NCBI RefSeq assembly: GCF_023111095.1
Contig: NZ_JALGYW010000013.1
Span: 1-64,000 of the forward strand
Length of the DNA stretch: 64,000 nucleotides
Reading direction: 5' to 3'
Source: Maribellus sp. YY47
GTDB lineage: Bacteria > Bacteroidota > Bacteroidia > Bacteroidales > Prolixibacteraceae
Shown here in pieces: positions 1 to 8,243 of this stretch (within the stretch, counting starts at the first letter, position 1; the number at the start of each line of letters is the position of its first letter). Made by a program: the position numbers and the translations under genes. The notes under the pieces were generated by a model that was not told the origin of the DNA, searched no databases, and saw nothing but the letters and a program-made list of their open reading frames with translations.

Positions 1-2
1 TC

Positions 3-113
3 CTTAGCATATCTCTACTCGACAAAACTCCTATAAAAGAAGTACTTACGAAATACGATTACAAAAATGTCAAAGAACTAAAAAATAAACAATTAATAAT
101 CAGCGGGTTTTAA
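3..113 (+). CDS. C-terminal end of an unidentified protein (cut by window edge)
   Basis: This frame is open from the window edge for 36 codons and ends with TAA at 111-113. The translated tail is lysine-rich and ends LIISGF. A GC-rich hairpin overlaps the stop codon, as expected for a terminator at the end of a real gene. I do not recognise the family from so short a tail. It could be a chance open frame, but the other two forward frames are closed within about 35 bases and the hairpin placement favours a gene. Confidence 0.45.
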   Translation, partial: LSISLLDKTPIKEVLTKYDYKNVKELKNKQLIISGF

Positions 114-122
114 GTGCCCGCT
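102..122 (+). terminator. Possible terminator overlapping the stop of the first gene
   Basis: AGCGGG (102-107) pairs with CCCGCT (117-122) around a short T-rich loop that contains the TAA stop. No strong T tract follows, so it may act only weakly. Confidence 0.35.
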
Positions 123-154
123 TATGAAGTTAATCATCCTTAAAACAAAAATTC

Positions 155-556
155 ATGATACATTCCGGTTCTTGTTTATGCAAAAAAGTGGTTTTTGAAG
201 TAAACGGCGATTTCGACGACTTTTTTCTTTGCCACTGCAAGTGGTGCCGAAAAGATACCGGGTCGGCACATGCCGCCAACCTGTTTTCGTCGACGGCTAA
301 AATCAGATGGATTTCGGGCGAAGACCAGGTGCGGTCCTATCAACATAAAACTACCCAACACGTAAAAGCTTTTTGTGTGCATTGCGGATCGGCCCTGCCC
401 AATTTACAAATGGACGGGGCTCTATTGGTTGTTCCTGCCGGAAGTCTGAATACTGATATCCCGATACAACCCAAAGGACACATTTTTCTGGACTACAAAG
501 CGAACTGGGACAAGGATATGGAGAAAATCCCGCGCTATGAAAAGCTACCCGGATAA
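155..556 (+). CDS. GFA/CENP-V domain protein (glutathione-dependent formaldehyde-activating-like)
   Basis: A 133-residue protein with the zinc-binding cysteine pattern of the GFA/CENP-V fold: SCLCKK at residues 6-11, HCKWCRKDTGS near 27-37 and a late FCVHCGSALP near 73-82. The length suits the family. Founding members were described as binding glutathione and zinc and helping S-hydroxymethylglutathione form. Most bacterial homologues have no proven reaction, so the family name is safe but the substrate is unknown. The ATG at 155 directly precedes the first cysteine motif. It stands 57 bases before the AlkD-like gene on the same strand, so the two may be co-transcribed. Confidence 0.82.
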   Translation: MIHSGSCLCKKVVFEVNGDFDDFFLCHCKWCRKDTGSAHAANLFSSTAKIRWISGEDQVRSYQHKTTQHVKAFCVHCGSALPNLQMDGALLVVPAGSLNTDIPIQPKGHIFLDYKANWDKDMEKIPRYEKLPG

Positions 557-612
557 CAAATGCCTTATTTTCTTATGGAAATAAAACAACTTTAATCTAA
601 GAAACTTCAGCG

Positions 613-1320
613 ATGCAGGAGATAATTGACAAAGTTCGGGAGCGCTTGCAGCAAAGCGCCGATGAAAATGCTAAGAAAAGCAGCGAACGTTTTTTCAAGG
701 AAGCCATTCAGACCTATGGCGTAAAAACACCTTTGGTGCAAAGGATCGCCAAAGAATGTTTTGCGGAAGTTAAACACCTTCCGAAGGACGAAATATTTGC
801 GATGAACGAAATGTTCTGGCAGGCGGGGATGATGGAGGAATCGTTTGTTGCATGCGAATGGACTTATGCACTCCGGAAACAATTTCACTCCGATGATTTT
901 CAGCTTTTCAAACACTGGATTCAAGACTATATCAGCAACTGGGCTTCGTGCGATACTTTTTGCAATCATTCGCTGGCTGAGTTTGTTATGATGTACCCGG
1001 AATATGCAGAGGAATTGAAAACTTTCGCAAAATCCGAGAACCGCTGGATGCGCAGGGCTGCTGCCGTTACTTTTATTATACCTGCGCGGAAAGGGCAGTT
1101 TCACCCCATCATTTTTGAAATTGCCGATTTACTTTTACTGGATGCCGACGACCTGGTGCAGAAAGGGTATGGCTGGATGTTGAAAGCCGCCAGCCAGGCC
1201 GATCAGCAAAAGGTTTTTGACTATGTGATGCAGAAAAAAGCAGTGATGCCACGAACTGCCTTACGATATGCCATCGAAAAAATGCCGAAAGAGTTAAAGC
1301 AGGAGGCGATGAAGAAATAA
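613..1320 (+). CDS. DNA alkylation repair protein, AlkD-like
   Basis: A 235-residue, mostly helical protein with features of the AlkC/AlkD HEAT-repeat glycosylase family: an N-terminal segment with YGVKTPLVQRIAKE (about residues 36-49), the stretch YISNWASCDTFCNH (about 115-128, including the WxxCD pattern typical of the family), and ENRWMRRAAAVTFI (about 143-156). AlkD homologues remove bulky or positively charged alkylated bases by holding DNA between helical repeats without flipping the base. Length and motif order match. It follows the GFA-domain gene on the same strand and seems to end its own unit, since the next gene is on the opposite strand. Confidence 0.85.
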   Translation: MQEIIDKVRERLQQSADENAKKSSERFFKEAIQTYGVKTPLVQRIAKECFAEVKHLPKDEIFAMNEMFWQAGMMEESFVACEWTYALRKQFHSDDFQLFKHWIQDYISNWASCDTFCNHSLAEFVMMYPEYAEELKTFAKSENRWMRRAAAVTFIIPARKGQFHPIIFEIADLLLLDADDLVQKGYGWMLKAASQADQQKVFDYVMQKKAVMPRTALRYAIEKMPKELKQEAMKK

Positions 1321-1387
1321 TAAATGCCTCAAAAATAAAACATCAATGGAGAGTTATTGGATGAAGATTGCGGAAGATTATTATGTA

Positions 1388-2257
1388 CTAAATGTCGTTG
1401 TAAATACACGTTGTGCCCGACATCAGTTTTTTCATTTTCGACAGGGCAACGCCTCTGATTTGTCTGACTCTCTCTGCAGATGTTTGTAACATCTCAGCTA
1501 TTTCACTAAGACTGTGTGATTTGTGGTTGTTTAACCCATAGTACAGAACAATAATTTTAGATTCTCTTTGGGTCAGTTTGTTTAGCGTACGAACTAAATC
1601 TATCCTGGTTGACTCGGTCAGTAGTTCCGTGTCGGGAGCAGGCGTACTATCGGTTTGTACAAGGTCGTAGAGTGTAAAGTCGCTTTCGCCATCGTGCGAG
1701 AGGGGTTTGTCAAATGAAATATGGTGAAATTTGATGGCATTGTTTTTAGCCACCAGGTCTTCCTTCACTTCCAGGTAATCCGCTAATTCACGGTTGGTGG
1801 GTTCTCGTTCAAACCGCTGTTCCAGATACGAGGTGGCTTTTTTTATTTTGGTAATCGAAGCCATTCTGTTTAGTGGTAGTCTTACCATCCGGGTTTGCTC
1901 CGATAGGGCCTGCATAATCGACTGGCGTATCCACCACACGGCATAGGAAATAAATTTAAATCCCCGGGTTGCGTCAAATTTTCCGGCAGCTCTTACCAAT
2001 CCAACATTCCCCTCGTTAATAAGATCGACAAAGGACAAGCCTTGGTTTTGGTATTGTTTAGCCACCGAAATTACAAAACGGAGGTTGGCTTCCACCAGTT
2101 TTTGCATCGCTGCATCATCACCTTCCCTAATTCTTCGGGCTAGCTCAACCTCTTCTTCGGGAGAGACAAACGGATGCCTGGCCACTTCTTTAAAATAGAT
2201 GTTAACAGAGTTCTCGTTTCGGTGGGTGATCTGCTGATTTATTTTTAACTGCCGCAT
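1388..2257 (-). CDS. RNA polymerase sigma-70 factor, RpoD/RpoS-like, probably a secondary (group 2) sigma
   Basis: A 289-residue sigma-70 factor starting MRQLKIN, the usual start of short Bacteroidota RpoD proteins. An upstream ATG at 2356 would add 33 low-complexity residues and is rejected. Regions 1.2 and 2 are clear: GDDAAMQKLVEANLRFVIS, then GFKFISYAVWWIRQSIMQAL (promoter melting and -10 recognition). Region 3 and a helix-turn-helix region 4.2 (TSAERVRQIRGVALSKMKKL) follow. Region 4.2 differs from the near-invariant primary-sigma form (typically LTRERVRQIKEKAIRRLR), and the region 2.3/3 linker has MASITKIKKA. This suggests a stress- or growth-phase paralogue rather than the primary sigma factor. 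The assignment to group 2 is inference. Confidence 0.85.
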   Translation of the reverse strand: MRQLKINQQITHRNENSVNIYFKEVARHPFVSPEEEVELARRIREGDDAAMQKLVEANLRFVISVAKQYQNQGLSFVDLINEGNVGLVRAAGKFDATRGFKFISYAVWWIRQSIMQALSEQTRMVRLPLNRMASITKIKKATSYLEQRFEREPTNRELADYLEVKEDLVAKNNAIKFHHISFDKPLSHDGESDFTLYDLVQTDSTPAPDTELLTESTRIDLVRTLNKLTQRESKIIVLYYGLNNHKSHSLSEIAEMLQTSAERVRQIRGVALSKMKKLMSGTTCIYNDI

Positions 2258-2554
2258 ACTTCTTCTGTTTCTTTTGTTATTGTTTTTCTGATCATTTTCA
2301 AGACAATGATTGGCTTTAATGTTTATCTGCCAAAGGTTACTGTTGATCGAAAGCAATGCCTTCCAATTGCAGCTAAATTGCGCTCATTTTCTGCACAATG
2401 CCCTTTTGGTGCTAATATTCAGATCCGGTAATTTGATTAAGAGTTCGTAAGTTACTCAAATTGTTTGGAATAAGTGCATTTCGAGAGTTTTGTGAGGTAT
2501 AAAAAAACAATACCCATATCAATTCGAAAATTAATGCAGGTATTGGATTGTTTC

Positions 2555-2577
2555 AGGCTATTTTACGTTAATAGCCT
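2555..2577 (-). terminator. Hairpin overlapping the end of the cold-shock gene
   Basis: AGGCTATT (2555-2562) and AATAGCCT (2570-2577) form a perfect 8-bp inverted repeat with a 7-nt loop. The TAG stop of the csp gene lies inside the distal arm. No T tract follows on the minus strand, so it may protect or terminate the RNA without being a classical intrinsic terminator. Confidence 0.4.
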
Positions 2578-2749
2578 CTATTCCTTTATTACCGGTTCTG
2601 GTTTCGAAATTTACCTGCTGACCTTCTGTAAGTCCTCGCATGGGATTAGCCAAACCAGTGCGGTGTACAAATACATCTTTTCCTTCTTCCAATTCGATAA
2701 AACCGAAGCCTTTCACTTCGTTATACCATTTTACTTTTCCTCCACTCAT
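2558..2749 (-). CDS. Cold-shock domain protein (CspA family)
   Basis: A 63-residue single cold-shock domain. It carries the RNP1-like motif KGFGFIE (about residues 13-19) and RNP2-like motif KDVFVHRTGL (about 25-34), the aromatic and basic face that binds single-stranded nucleic acid. The start chosen is ATG at 2749 (MSGGKVKWY), the normal N-terminus of the family. A longer frame reaching 2815 lies inside the upstream RRM gene. The upstream stop and this start are separated by one base (TAA-G-ATG), and the A/G-rich end of the RRM gene serves as ribosome-binding sequence, so translational coupling is likely. Csp proteins act as RNA chaperones in the cytoplasm. Confidence 0.93.
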   Translation of the reverse strand: MSGGKVKWYNEVKGFGFIELEEGKDVFVHRTGLANPMRGLTEGQQVNFETRTGNKGIEAINVK

Positions 2750-2750
2750 C

Positions 2751-3002
2751 TTAGAATTCTTTTCTTGGACGTGCTTCGTTAACAACAAGCTCCCTGTTAT
2801 CGAGAGTGGCACCATTTAATTCGTCGATTGCCTTATTGGCATCCGAAGCATTTTCGATGGTAACAAATCCAAAACCTTTACTCTGTCCGGTGTATCTGTC
2901 TGTTATAATTTTTGAATCGTTAACAGTGCCGTACTCCTCAAAAATTACTTTGAGGTCATTTTCGTTTACCTTGAAATCAAGGTTTCCAACATAAATATTC
3001 AT
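2751..3002 (-). CDS. RNA-binding protein with a single RRM domain
   Basis: An 83-residue protein made of one RNA recognition motif. RNP2 is NIYVGNLDF near residues 2-10 and RNP1 is SKGFGFVTI near 40-48, with DANKAIDELNG following; these are the canonical beta-sheet RNA-contact residues. A short basic tail (EARPRKEF) ends the protein. ATG at 3002 gives the standard MNIYVGN start; a longer frame to 3023 adds seven unconserved residues. Stand-alone RRM proteins are common in Bacteroidota and cyanobacteria and bind AU-rich RNA. It is the first gene of a two-gene unit with the cold-shock protein, which suggests a joint role in RNA folding or stability. Confidence 0.93.
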   Translation of the reverse strand: MNIYVGNLDFKVNENDLKVIFEEYGTVNDSKIITDRYTGQSKGFGFVTIENASDANKAIDELNGATLDNRELVVNEARPRKEF

Positions 3003-3472
3003 ATAAAAAACTATTACTGGCATCCATCAGATTGTTTGATACTGATTTTGCCTGATTATTACTTTGTAGCAGGTAGAAATAAGAAATAGAATAGCAGAAC
3101 TATGTTTTTTTCGTTATAGCCTATGAGCTACTGATCATTTTAATCAATTAGAAAAAAACACATTTATTATTGGGAATAATAATTCTATTACGATTCTAAT
3201 CAAGAAGCATCAAAAGTACGTCTTTTTATTGTGAGTACAAAACAAAACAGAGAATGCGACGAAGAGTTGCCGGGAATGACTGCTATTCGCAACATAATTC
3301 ACCTTAAGGGTTTTCGTTCATATAAAGGAATGCACACGATGAAATGCTTGTGCATCATTCTAAAAACAGCCAAAATTGAGTCCTTCATAAAAAAAACGTT
3401 ACCCCTTTGTTGTCATATAAAATACGACGACCTAGCTATTGGATTCGGCCGAAACACGTTTAACTTTGAGCT
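3003..3472. other. Intergenic region between divergent units, no gene seen
   Basis: This is an AT-rich stretch of 470 bases between the RRM start (minus strand) and the MFS start (plus strand). A forward frame beginning GTG at 3231 runs into the MFS gene but its sequence is cysteine/lysine-rich with no recognisable family, so I do not call it. The region is long enough for a cold-shock-type 5' leader on the RRM-csp transcript. I see no clear hairpin that would define one. Confidence 0.6.
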
Positions 3473-4813
3473 ATGCAAAATCAGGTTTCATTCAAACAAC
3501 GCTATAACAATCTTTTGTTAAAACCCGGAAAAGTACCTTTTTTCTATGGATGGGTGATCCTTGCAGTGGCAACAGTTGGTATTTTGGTGAGTGCTCCGGG
3601 ACAAACCACGGGTGTTTCCACGTTTACCGATTATCTGCTGGAAAATATCAGGATCAGCCGCGACCAGATCAGTATGGCCTATATGTTTGGAACCATTGCC
3701 AGCTCGTTTATTCTGACCTATGCCGGAAAACTTTACGACCGCTATGGCGCCCGTTGGGTGGGGATGGGAACATCGTTGTTGCTGGCAACCGTACTGGTGC
3801 TGCTGAGCCAGTCTGATCGCATTATTCACTTGTTGGCGCCTGCTACGTCTTCATCCTATGTGGGAGTGGCTGTGGCTGTGCTTATCCTGTTCTTTTTTAT
3901 GCTGCGTTTTTCGGGGCAGGGCGTGTTAACCATGGTGTCGCGCAATATGCTCATGAAATGGTTTATCGCCCGAAGAGGATTGGTAAACGGCATTTCTTCG
4001 CTATTTGTGTCGCTGGGATTTTCGGTGGCGCCGCTTACCTTCTATATGCTTATTCAGGAAACGTCGTGGCGGATGGCCTGGCTGTGGATGGCGCTGGCCA
4101 TTGGAGTATTTTTCACCGCTTTTGTTTTTGTTTTTTACCGCGATAATCCCGAAGACCTGAACATGATTCCCGATGGAGAGAAACACGGTAACCGGGAACA
4201 TAATGTGACGATCAGGCCATTTAAACAATTTACACTCAAAGAAGCCCGCAAAAGTGCAACGTTGTGGTTATTTGCCCTGCCGCTGGCCATTTACGCACTT
4301 TACATCACCGGATTTACCTTTCACCTGGTGTCGCTGTTCGAAGCTGCCGGTATCGGGCGCGACGAAGCGTTGGCGATTTTTATACCATCGTCGTTTATTG
4401 CGGTAACCATCTCGTTGCTGGGAGGCTGGATAAGTGACCGGATTAAACTGGTTTACCTGCTTTACCTGATGTTGTTTGCCGAACTGCTGGCCCTGTTTTG
4501 TATGGCACACATGGCGCATGGTATTTACTACCTCGGTTTTATTGTCGGACACGGCATAACCAGCGGCGTGTACAACGTACTGATGGCGGTAACCTGGCCG
4601 CGTTATTACGGTCGCGAACACCTCGGGAAGATCACCGGATTTGTAATGTCGTTAATTGTTTTTGGAAGCGCGCTCGGCCCGATTTTATTTAGCCTGTCTT
4701 ACACCCGTTTGGGAAGTTACAGTTACGGAATTTACGTGATGATTGTGGTGGTGGCAGTATTAGGTGCATTGAGTTACAAAGCCCGGAACCCCCAGGATAA
4801 ATTTGTACAATAG
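3473..4813 (+). CDS. MFS transporter, OxlT-like monocarboxylate/unknown substrate
   Basis: A 446-residue inner-membrane protein with about 12 hydrophobic segments. After a short cytoplasmic lead the first membrane helix follows the sequence FFYGWVILAVATVG, which is typical of the oxalate:formate antiporter and monocarboxylate branch of the major facilitator superfamily. The loop between helices 2 and 3 has the MFS motif A pattern (GKLYDRYGARW, about residues 84-94), and a matching GGWISDRIK appears in the second half near residue 319. These are characteristic of proton- or exchange-driven MFS carriers. No neighbour points to a substrate: upstream are RNA-binding genes and downstream a convergent YkgJ-type gene. 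Confidence 0.8.
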   Translation: MQNQVSFKQRYNNLLLKPGKVPFFYGWVILAVATVGILVSAPGQTTGVSTFTDYLLENIRISRDQISMAYMFGTIASSFILTYAGKLYDRYGARWVGMGTSLLLATVLVLLSQSDRIIHLLAPATSSSYVGVAVAVLILFFFMLRFSGQGVLTMVSRNMLMKWFIARRGLVNGISSLFVSLGFSVAPLTFYMLIQETSWRMAWLWMALAIGVFFTAFVFVFYRDNPEDLNMIPDGEKHGNREHNVTIRPFKQFTLKEARKSATLWLFALPLAIYALYITGFTFHLVSLFEAAGIGRDEALAIFIPSSFIAVTISLLGGWISDRIKLVYLLYLMLFAELLALFCMAHMAHGIYYLGFIVGHGITSGVYNVLMAVTWPRYYGREHLGKITGFVMSLIVFGSALGPILFSLSYTRLGSYSYGIYVMIVVVAVLGALSYKARNPQDKFVQ

Positions 4814-4868
4814 CAGGGCTTTTCCCTCGTCAGAATCGCTTTTATTTTGCGCTTTGCTGAGCACAATT

Positions 4869-5450
4869 TTAAGCTCGTCTGCCCGGCCGGCGATAGAGAT
4901 AATGGGTCATTACCAGCTCCAGTGCCCGTTTTATAGCCTGATTAATTTGCAATGATTCGTTGGCCAGCATAAAATCGATGGCCGCCAGCTGCATATAATA
5001 GGCCGAAAACACCGGCGCCCGTCCTATTATTTGCGGTGTTAAGTTATTGTAAGCGGGTGTTTCTTTCAGGGTTTTGCAGCTTACCAGGCGGTATTGTCCC
5101 TGTTTGTCGGGGCCCGACGAATAACCAAACAAACGGCAAATTAGTCCGCGATAGGGGTAGTTGCTACACGAACCGGGAGTATCGCCCAGTGCCGAAAACA
5201 AAGCACACATATCGTTGTCGGGAATCTGCTCCAGCTTTTGGTAAAAACCTTCGGCTAAACCGTTTTTGACCAGGTGGTAAGCCAAAGGGAAAAACTCGAG
5301 TGTGCTGGCATGTATGTCTTTTTTTACACAACACCGGTTACATCCGGCAGCGCAGGTTAGTCCGCTTGTTTTTCCAAATCTTTCGGCGTGCGTTGCAGCA
5401 TCGTTCAAAACTTTTCGGACACGTTGAATTTTATGGTACATCGTATTCAA
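4869..5450 (-). CDS. YkgJ-family cysteine-cluster protein
   Basis: A 193-residue protein with the YkgJ/UPF0153 cysteine pattern: CAAGCNRCCVKKD near residues 33-45, two further cysteines in a CALFSALG...GSCSNYP stretch, and a CRLFGY near 105-110. The family is thought to bind zinc or an Fe-S cluster through CxxxCxxCC; its biochemical role is not established. The start could be the ATG at 5450 or an internal ATG three codons on; both leave the domain intact. It converges on the MFS gene and diverges from the phosphoribosyltransferase gene. Confidence 0.82.
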   Translation of the reverse strand: MNTMYHKIQRVRKVLNDAATHAERFGKTSGLTCAAGCNRCCVKKDIHASTLEFFPLAYHLVKNGLAEGFYQKLEQIPDNDMCALFSALGDTPGSCSNYPYRGLICRLFGYSSGPDKQGQYRLVSCKTLKETPAYNNLTPQIIGRAPVFSAYYMQLAAIDFMLANESLQINQAIKRALELVMTHYLYRRPGRRA

Positions 5451-5628
5451 TGCACAAGTAAGTTGGTTCGAACTAAATTATTGGAATGGCCTTCAGATGC
5501 GATACATCGTGAAAGGTAGCAAATCTAGAAAATTCCGGCATCCGTTATTCTTCTATGCGCTGAATTATTTTTCATCCGAAATAAACGGAACTCTTGTTTT
5601 AAATCTGAGTGATTTTTGAACGTTTATT

Positions 5629-5659
5629 TTTGACTTTTGGAATAAAAAGTTCATTTTTG
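5629..5659 (+). promoter_or_regulatory. Candidate Bacteroidota promoter for the phosphoribosyltransferase-permease unit
   Basis: TTTG at 5629-5632 is followed after 19 nt by CATTTTTG at 5652-5659, one mismatch from the TAnnTTTG consensus. Transcription would start near 5666 and leave a leader of about 94 nt. Confidence 0.45.
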
Positions 5660-5665
5660 TCATCC

Positions 5666-5759
5666 GGAATTTGGGGAGCATTCCCGAATTTCTGGGACAC
5701 GTCCGGAGACCATCCCGGTCTCTTGTTTTCCCATTTATTTTTTAAAATTTACGATAGAA
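5666..5759 (+). promoter_or_regulatory. Structured leader upstream of the phosphoribosyltransferase gene
   Basis: The leader holds GAGACC (5706-5711) and GGTCTC (5717-5722), a perfect 6-bp hairpin with loop ATCCC, followed at once by TTGTTTT. This resembles an intrinsic terminator ahead of the gene. Upstream, GGGA/TCCC and CTGGGA segments (5674-5696) could form competing helices. I do not recognise a known riboswitch class. An attenuator responding to a nucleobase or nucleotide would fit the genes, but this is inference. Confidence 0.35.
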
Positions 5760-6755
5760 ATGCTGAATAGAATTTCAAAGAGAAACGACTGTTCAATCTA
5801 CAAAATTGAAGAGGAGGGGAAAACGAGTGTTAACCGCCTGGTGATTTCCAGCGCTGAAACGCGTGCCATTTGCAACGATACCACGGTAATGGGGGTAAAT
5901 TATACCCGCAAGCTGCGTAAGGCGTGTTCGATGGCGATGAAGAGTTTGCAGGAAGAACAGGTAATTTGCCTGGAAGAAAGAAAAACCATAGTTTTTAATA
6001 TTTTGCGGGGCGGACTGAATTTTGGTTTGCGCGAAGCCATCGCCGATGCGTTCGACTGGAATTTACACGGTTCGTCGTTTATCAGCGCCCAAAGGGCCCG
6101 TATTAATCCCGATTCTGAAGAGTGGCACATTATCGAAAGCGACTACCAAAAGGTATATATGCCGCAATCGGCGCAAATCGTGATCGGCGATGTGGTCGCA
6201 ACCGGCACCAGTCTCGAGTTTGGGTTGGAAGCCCTGGTAAAACAAGCCGAAATCAATAACACCAACATCGAATCGATTCTGTTTTTTACCTATGGAGGAA
6301 AACGGACAGAAGAGATATTGGAGAACGTGGATGCACTTTGTCGTGCGAAGTTTAAAGGATATCAATCCACCACCTTGTGCTATATCGAAGGACGTTTTAC
6401 TGTGCCTACCGTTTCAACGCCATTAACCATTAAGCTTACCGGAACCGATTTGGTAAAGCGCGAAGCCCTTATGGCCCCCGAGTTTGTTGAAAGCCAGTAT
6501 GAAAATCCGGCCTTCCCGATGGAACGCTGTGTGATTTACGATGCCGGTTCACGTGCGTTTTGGTTACCCGAATACCTCGAAGACGTGATCGAATACTGGG
6601 AGCAGGTGCACACCATGGCTCGTCGCGGCAGAACCTTCGATCAGCAGGTGGGAGAACGTGTACCGCTTCTCGACCGAAGCCGTTTTGGAAAGGTAGACCT
6701 CGAGGAACTAGCCTCTGCTCAGCTGGCAAAAATAAAAAGCATTGCAAATTCTTAA
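5760..6755 (+). CDS. Phosphoribosyltransferase-domain protein, substrate unknown
   Basis: A 331-residue protein containing a type I phosphoribosyltransferase fold. The PRPP-binding loop is IVIGDVVATGTSLEFG near residues 139-154, matching the family's two acidic residues followed by a TGTS-type loop. An upstream FNILRGGLNFG (about 79-89) resembles the PPi-loop region of uracil and hypoxanthine transferases. The C-terminal 130 residues are an extra region unlike known nucleobase transferases. It lies 24 bases before a CodB-like permease on the same strand, so salvage of an imported base or analogue is plausible. The acceptor base is unknown; a regulatory PyrR-like role is also possible. Confidence 0.7.
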   Translation: MLNRISKRNDCSIYKIEEEGKTSVNRLVISSAETRAICNDTTVMGVNYTRKLRKACSMAMKSLQEEQVICLEERKTIVFNILRGGLNFGLREAIADAFDWNLHGSSFISAQRARINPDSEEWHIIESDYQKVYMPQSAQIVIGDVVATGTSLEFGLEALVKQAEINNTNIESILFFTYGGKRTEEILENVDALCRAKFKGYQSTTLCYIEGRFTVPTVSTPLTIKLTGTDLVKREALMAPEFVESQYENPAFPMERCVIYDAGSRAFWLPEYLEDVIEYWEQVHTMARRGRTFDQQVGERVPLLDRSRFGKVDLEELASAQLAKIKSIANS

Positions 6756-6779
6756 AAATCAACTTATAAAAAACTAACA

Positions 6780-8021
6780 ATGGAAAAACCATCGCATCAC
6801 GATCACGATTTTTCGTTATCGGCAGTTGACACCAACAGTAAAAAAGGATTTTGGGTAATGCTGGTAGTAATGCTGGGCTTCACCTTTTTCTCGGCCAGTA
6901 TGTGGGCCGGAGGAAAACTGGGAGCAGGCTTGACCGCCTCTAAGTTTATAACCGCCATATTGGTCGGAAACCTGGTGCTGGGTATCTACACCGGTTTGCT
7001 GGCTTTTATTGCGTCGAGAACGGGCTTATCAACACATTTACTGGCGCGGTACTCGTTTGGAGAAAGAGGATCGATTCTTCCTTCATTCTTACTGGGAATC
7101 ACCCAGGTGGGATGGTTTGGTGTTGGTGTGGCGATGTTTGCCATTCCGGTACAAAAAGTTACCGGTTTAAACATTTATATGATCGTTGCAGTTGCCGGGC
7201 TCATAATGACTGCTACGGCCTGGTTTGGAATTAAAGCGCTTACCGCACTTAGTTTTGTGGCGGTGCCTGCTATTACCGTGTTAGGCTTGATGTCGGTGGG
7301 AAAAGCCTTTGGCGATTTTGGAGGAACAGCTGCCTGGTTCGATATCGTTCCTGAGAATCCGATGACACTTTATGCTGCAATCGGGATCTGCGTGGCTTCT
7401 TTTATCAGCGGAGGAACCTTAACACCCGATTTTACCCGTTTCTCCAGAAACAGCAAAATTGCGGTATCCACTACGTTGATTGCGTTTTTCCTGGGAAACT
7501 CGCTGATGTTTTTCTTTGGCGCCGTTGGATCTGCCTTTTATCAGCAATCAGATATCAGTGATGTTCTGGTGAACCAGGGGATGATCGTTTGGGCGATGAT
7601 TATTCTGGGATTAAACATCTGGACCACTAATGATAATGCACTTTATGCATCGGGACTTGGATTTTCGAACATTACCCGTTTGCCCAAAAAAATAATGGTG
7701 ATCGTGAACGGGATCATCGGAACCTTACTGGCGCTTTATCTGTACAATAATTTCGTAGGATTTCTGAATGTACTGAACTCAATGTTACCCTCGATTGGGG
7801 GCGTTCTGATTGCAGATTACTTTTTGGTTCATAAAGCCAAATACATTGATTTTGCAGAAAAGAAAATCAGTAAATTTCGCTGGTCGGCAGTGGTTGCCTG
7901 GGGAATTGGGGTATTGGCCGCAACCTATTTGCCCGGAGTTGCGCCGGTAAACAGTGTGGTGAGTTCGATCGTGGCTTATGTCATTATCGAAAAAGCCATT
8001 TTAAAAACACAAACGCTTTAG
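6780..8021 (+). CDS. Cytosine/purine permease, CodB-like (NCS1 family)
   Basis: A 413-residue inner-membrane protein with about 12 hydrophobic segments and NCS1 features. Residues around helix 1 (FFSASMWAGGKLGAGL, about 39-54) match the substrate-site region of CodB-like carriers. RYSFGERGS (about 90-98) and QVGWFGVGV (about 108-116) are also typical, and GTLTPDFTRFSRN (about 213-225) is a hallmark of the family. NCS1 permeases import nucleobases and related compounds with H+ or Na+. It is in an apparent operon with the upstream phosphoribosyltransferase-like protein, and a strong terminator lies 120 bases downstream. The specificity (cytosine or another base) is not determined by the sequence. 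Confidence 0.85.
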   Translation: MEKPSHHDHDFSLSAVDTNSKKGFWVMLVVMLGFTFFSASMWAGGKLGAGLTASKFITAILVGNLVLGIYTGLLAFIASRTGLSTHLLARYSFGERGSILPSFLLGITQVGWFGVGVAMFAIPVQKVTGLNIYMIVAVAGLIMTATAWFGIKALTALSFVAVPAITVLGLMSVGKAFGDFGGTAAWFDIVPENPMTLYAAIGICVASFISGGTLTPDFTRFSRNSKIAVSTTLIAFFLGNSLMFFFGAVGSAFYQQSDISDVLVNQGMIVWAMIILGLNIWTTNDNALYASGLGFSNITRLPKKIMVIVNGIIGTLLALYLYNNFVGFLNVLNSMLPSIGGVLIADYFLVHKAKYIDFAEKKISKFRWSAVVAWGIGVLAATYLPGVAPVNSVVSSIVAYVIIEKAILKTQTL

Positions 8022-8141
8022 TCCCGGATCAACAGTATTCGTGTTTTTGGACAAAACATTTCAACTGGTTTAGATTGATAAGATTGAACTGGGTTACCTC
8101 AATCTTAGTTCCAATCTAATATCAAGTATCGCGAATCAAAC

Positions 8142-8182
8142 AAAAGTCCATCTCAAGATTTTAAATTGAGATGGACTTTTTG
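8142..8182 (+). terminator. Intrinsic terminator after the permease gene
   Basis: A 15-bp inverted repeat starts AAAAGTCCATCTCAA at 8142, with its complement at 8166-8180, a short loop and a T run. This is a strong rho-independent terminator for the phosphoribosyltransferase-permease unit. Confidence 0.88.
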
Positions 8183-8243
8183 TTTGTTGTCGGCAGCATA
8201 CAACGGAAAACGCAGAGACGTCTAAAAACAAATTGTTTTTTAG

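Noticed and set aside
3231-3521. A 96-residue forward frame beginning GTG
   Set aside because: It overlaps the MFS start, has an unnatural composition and no recognised family.
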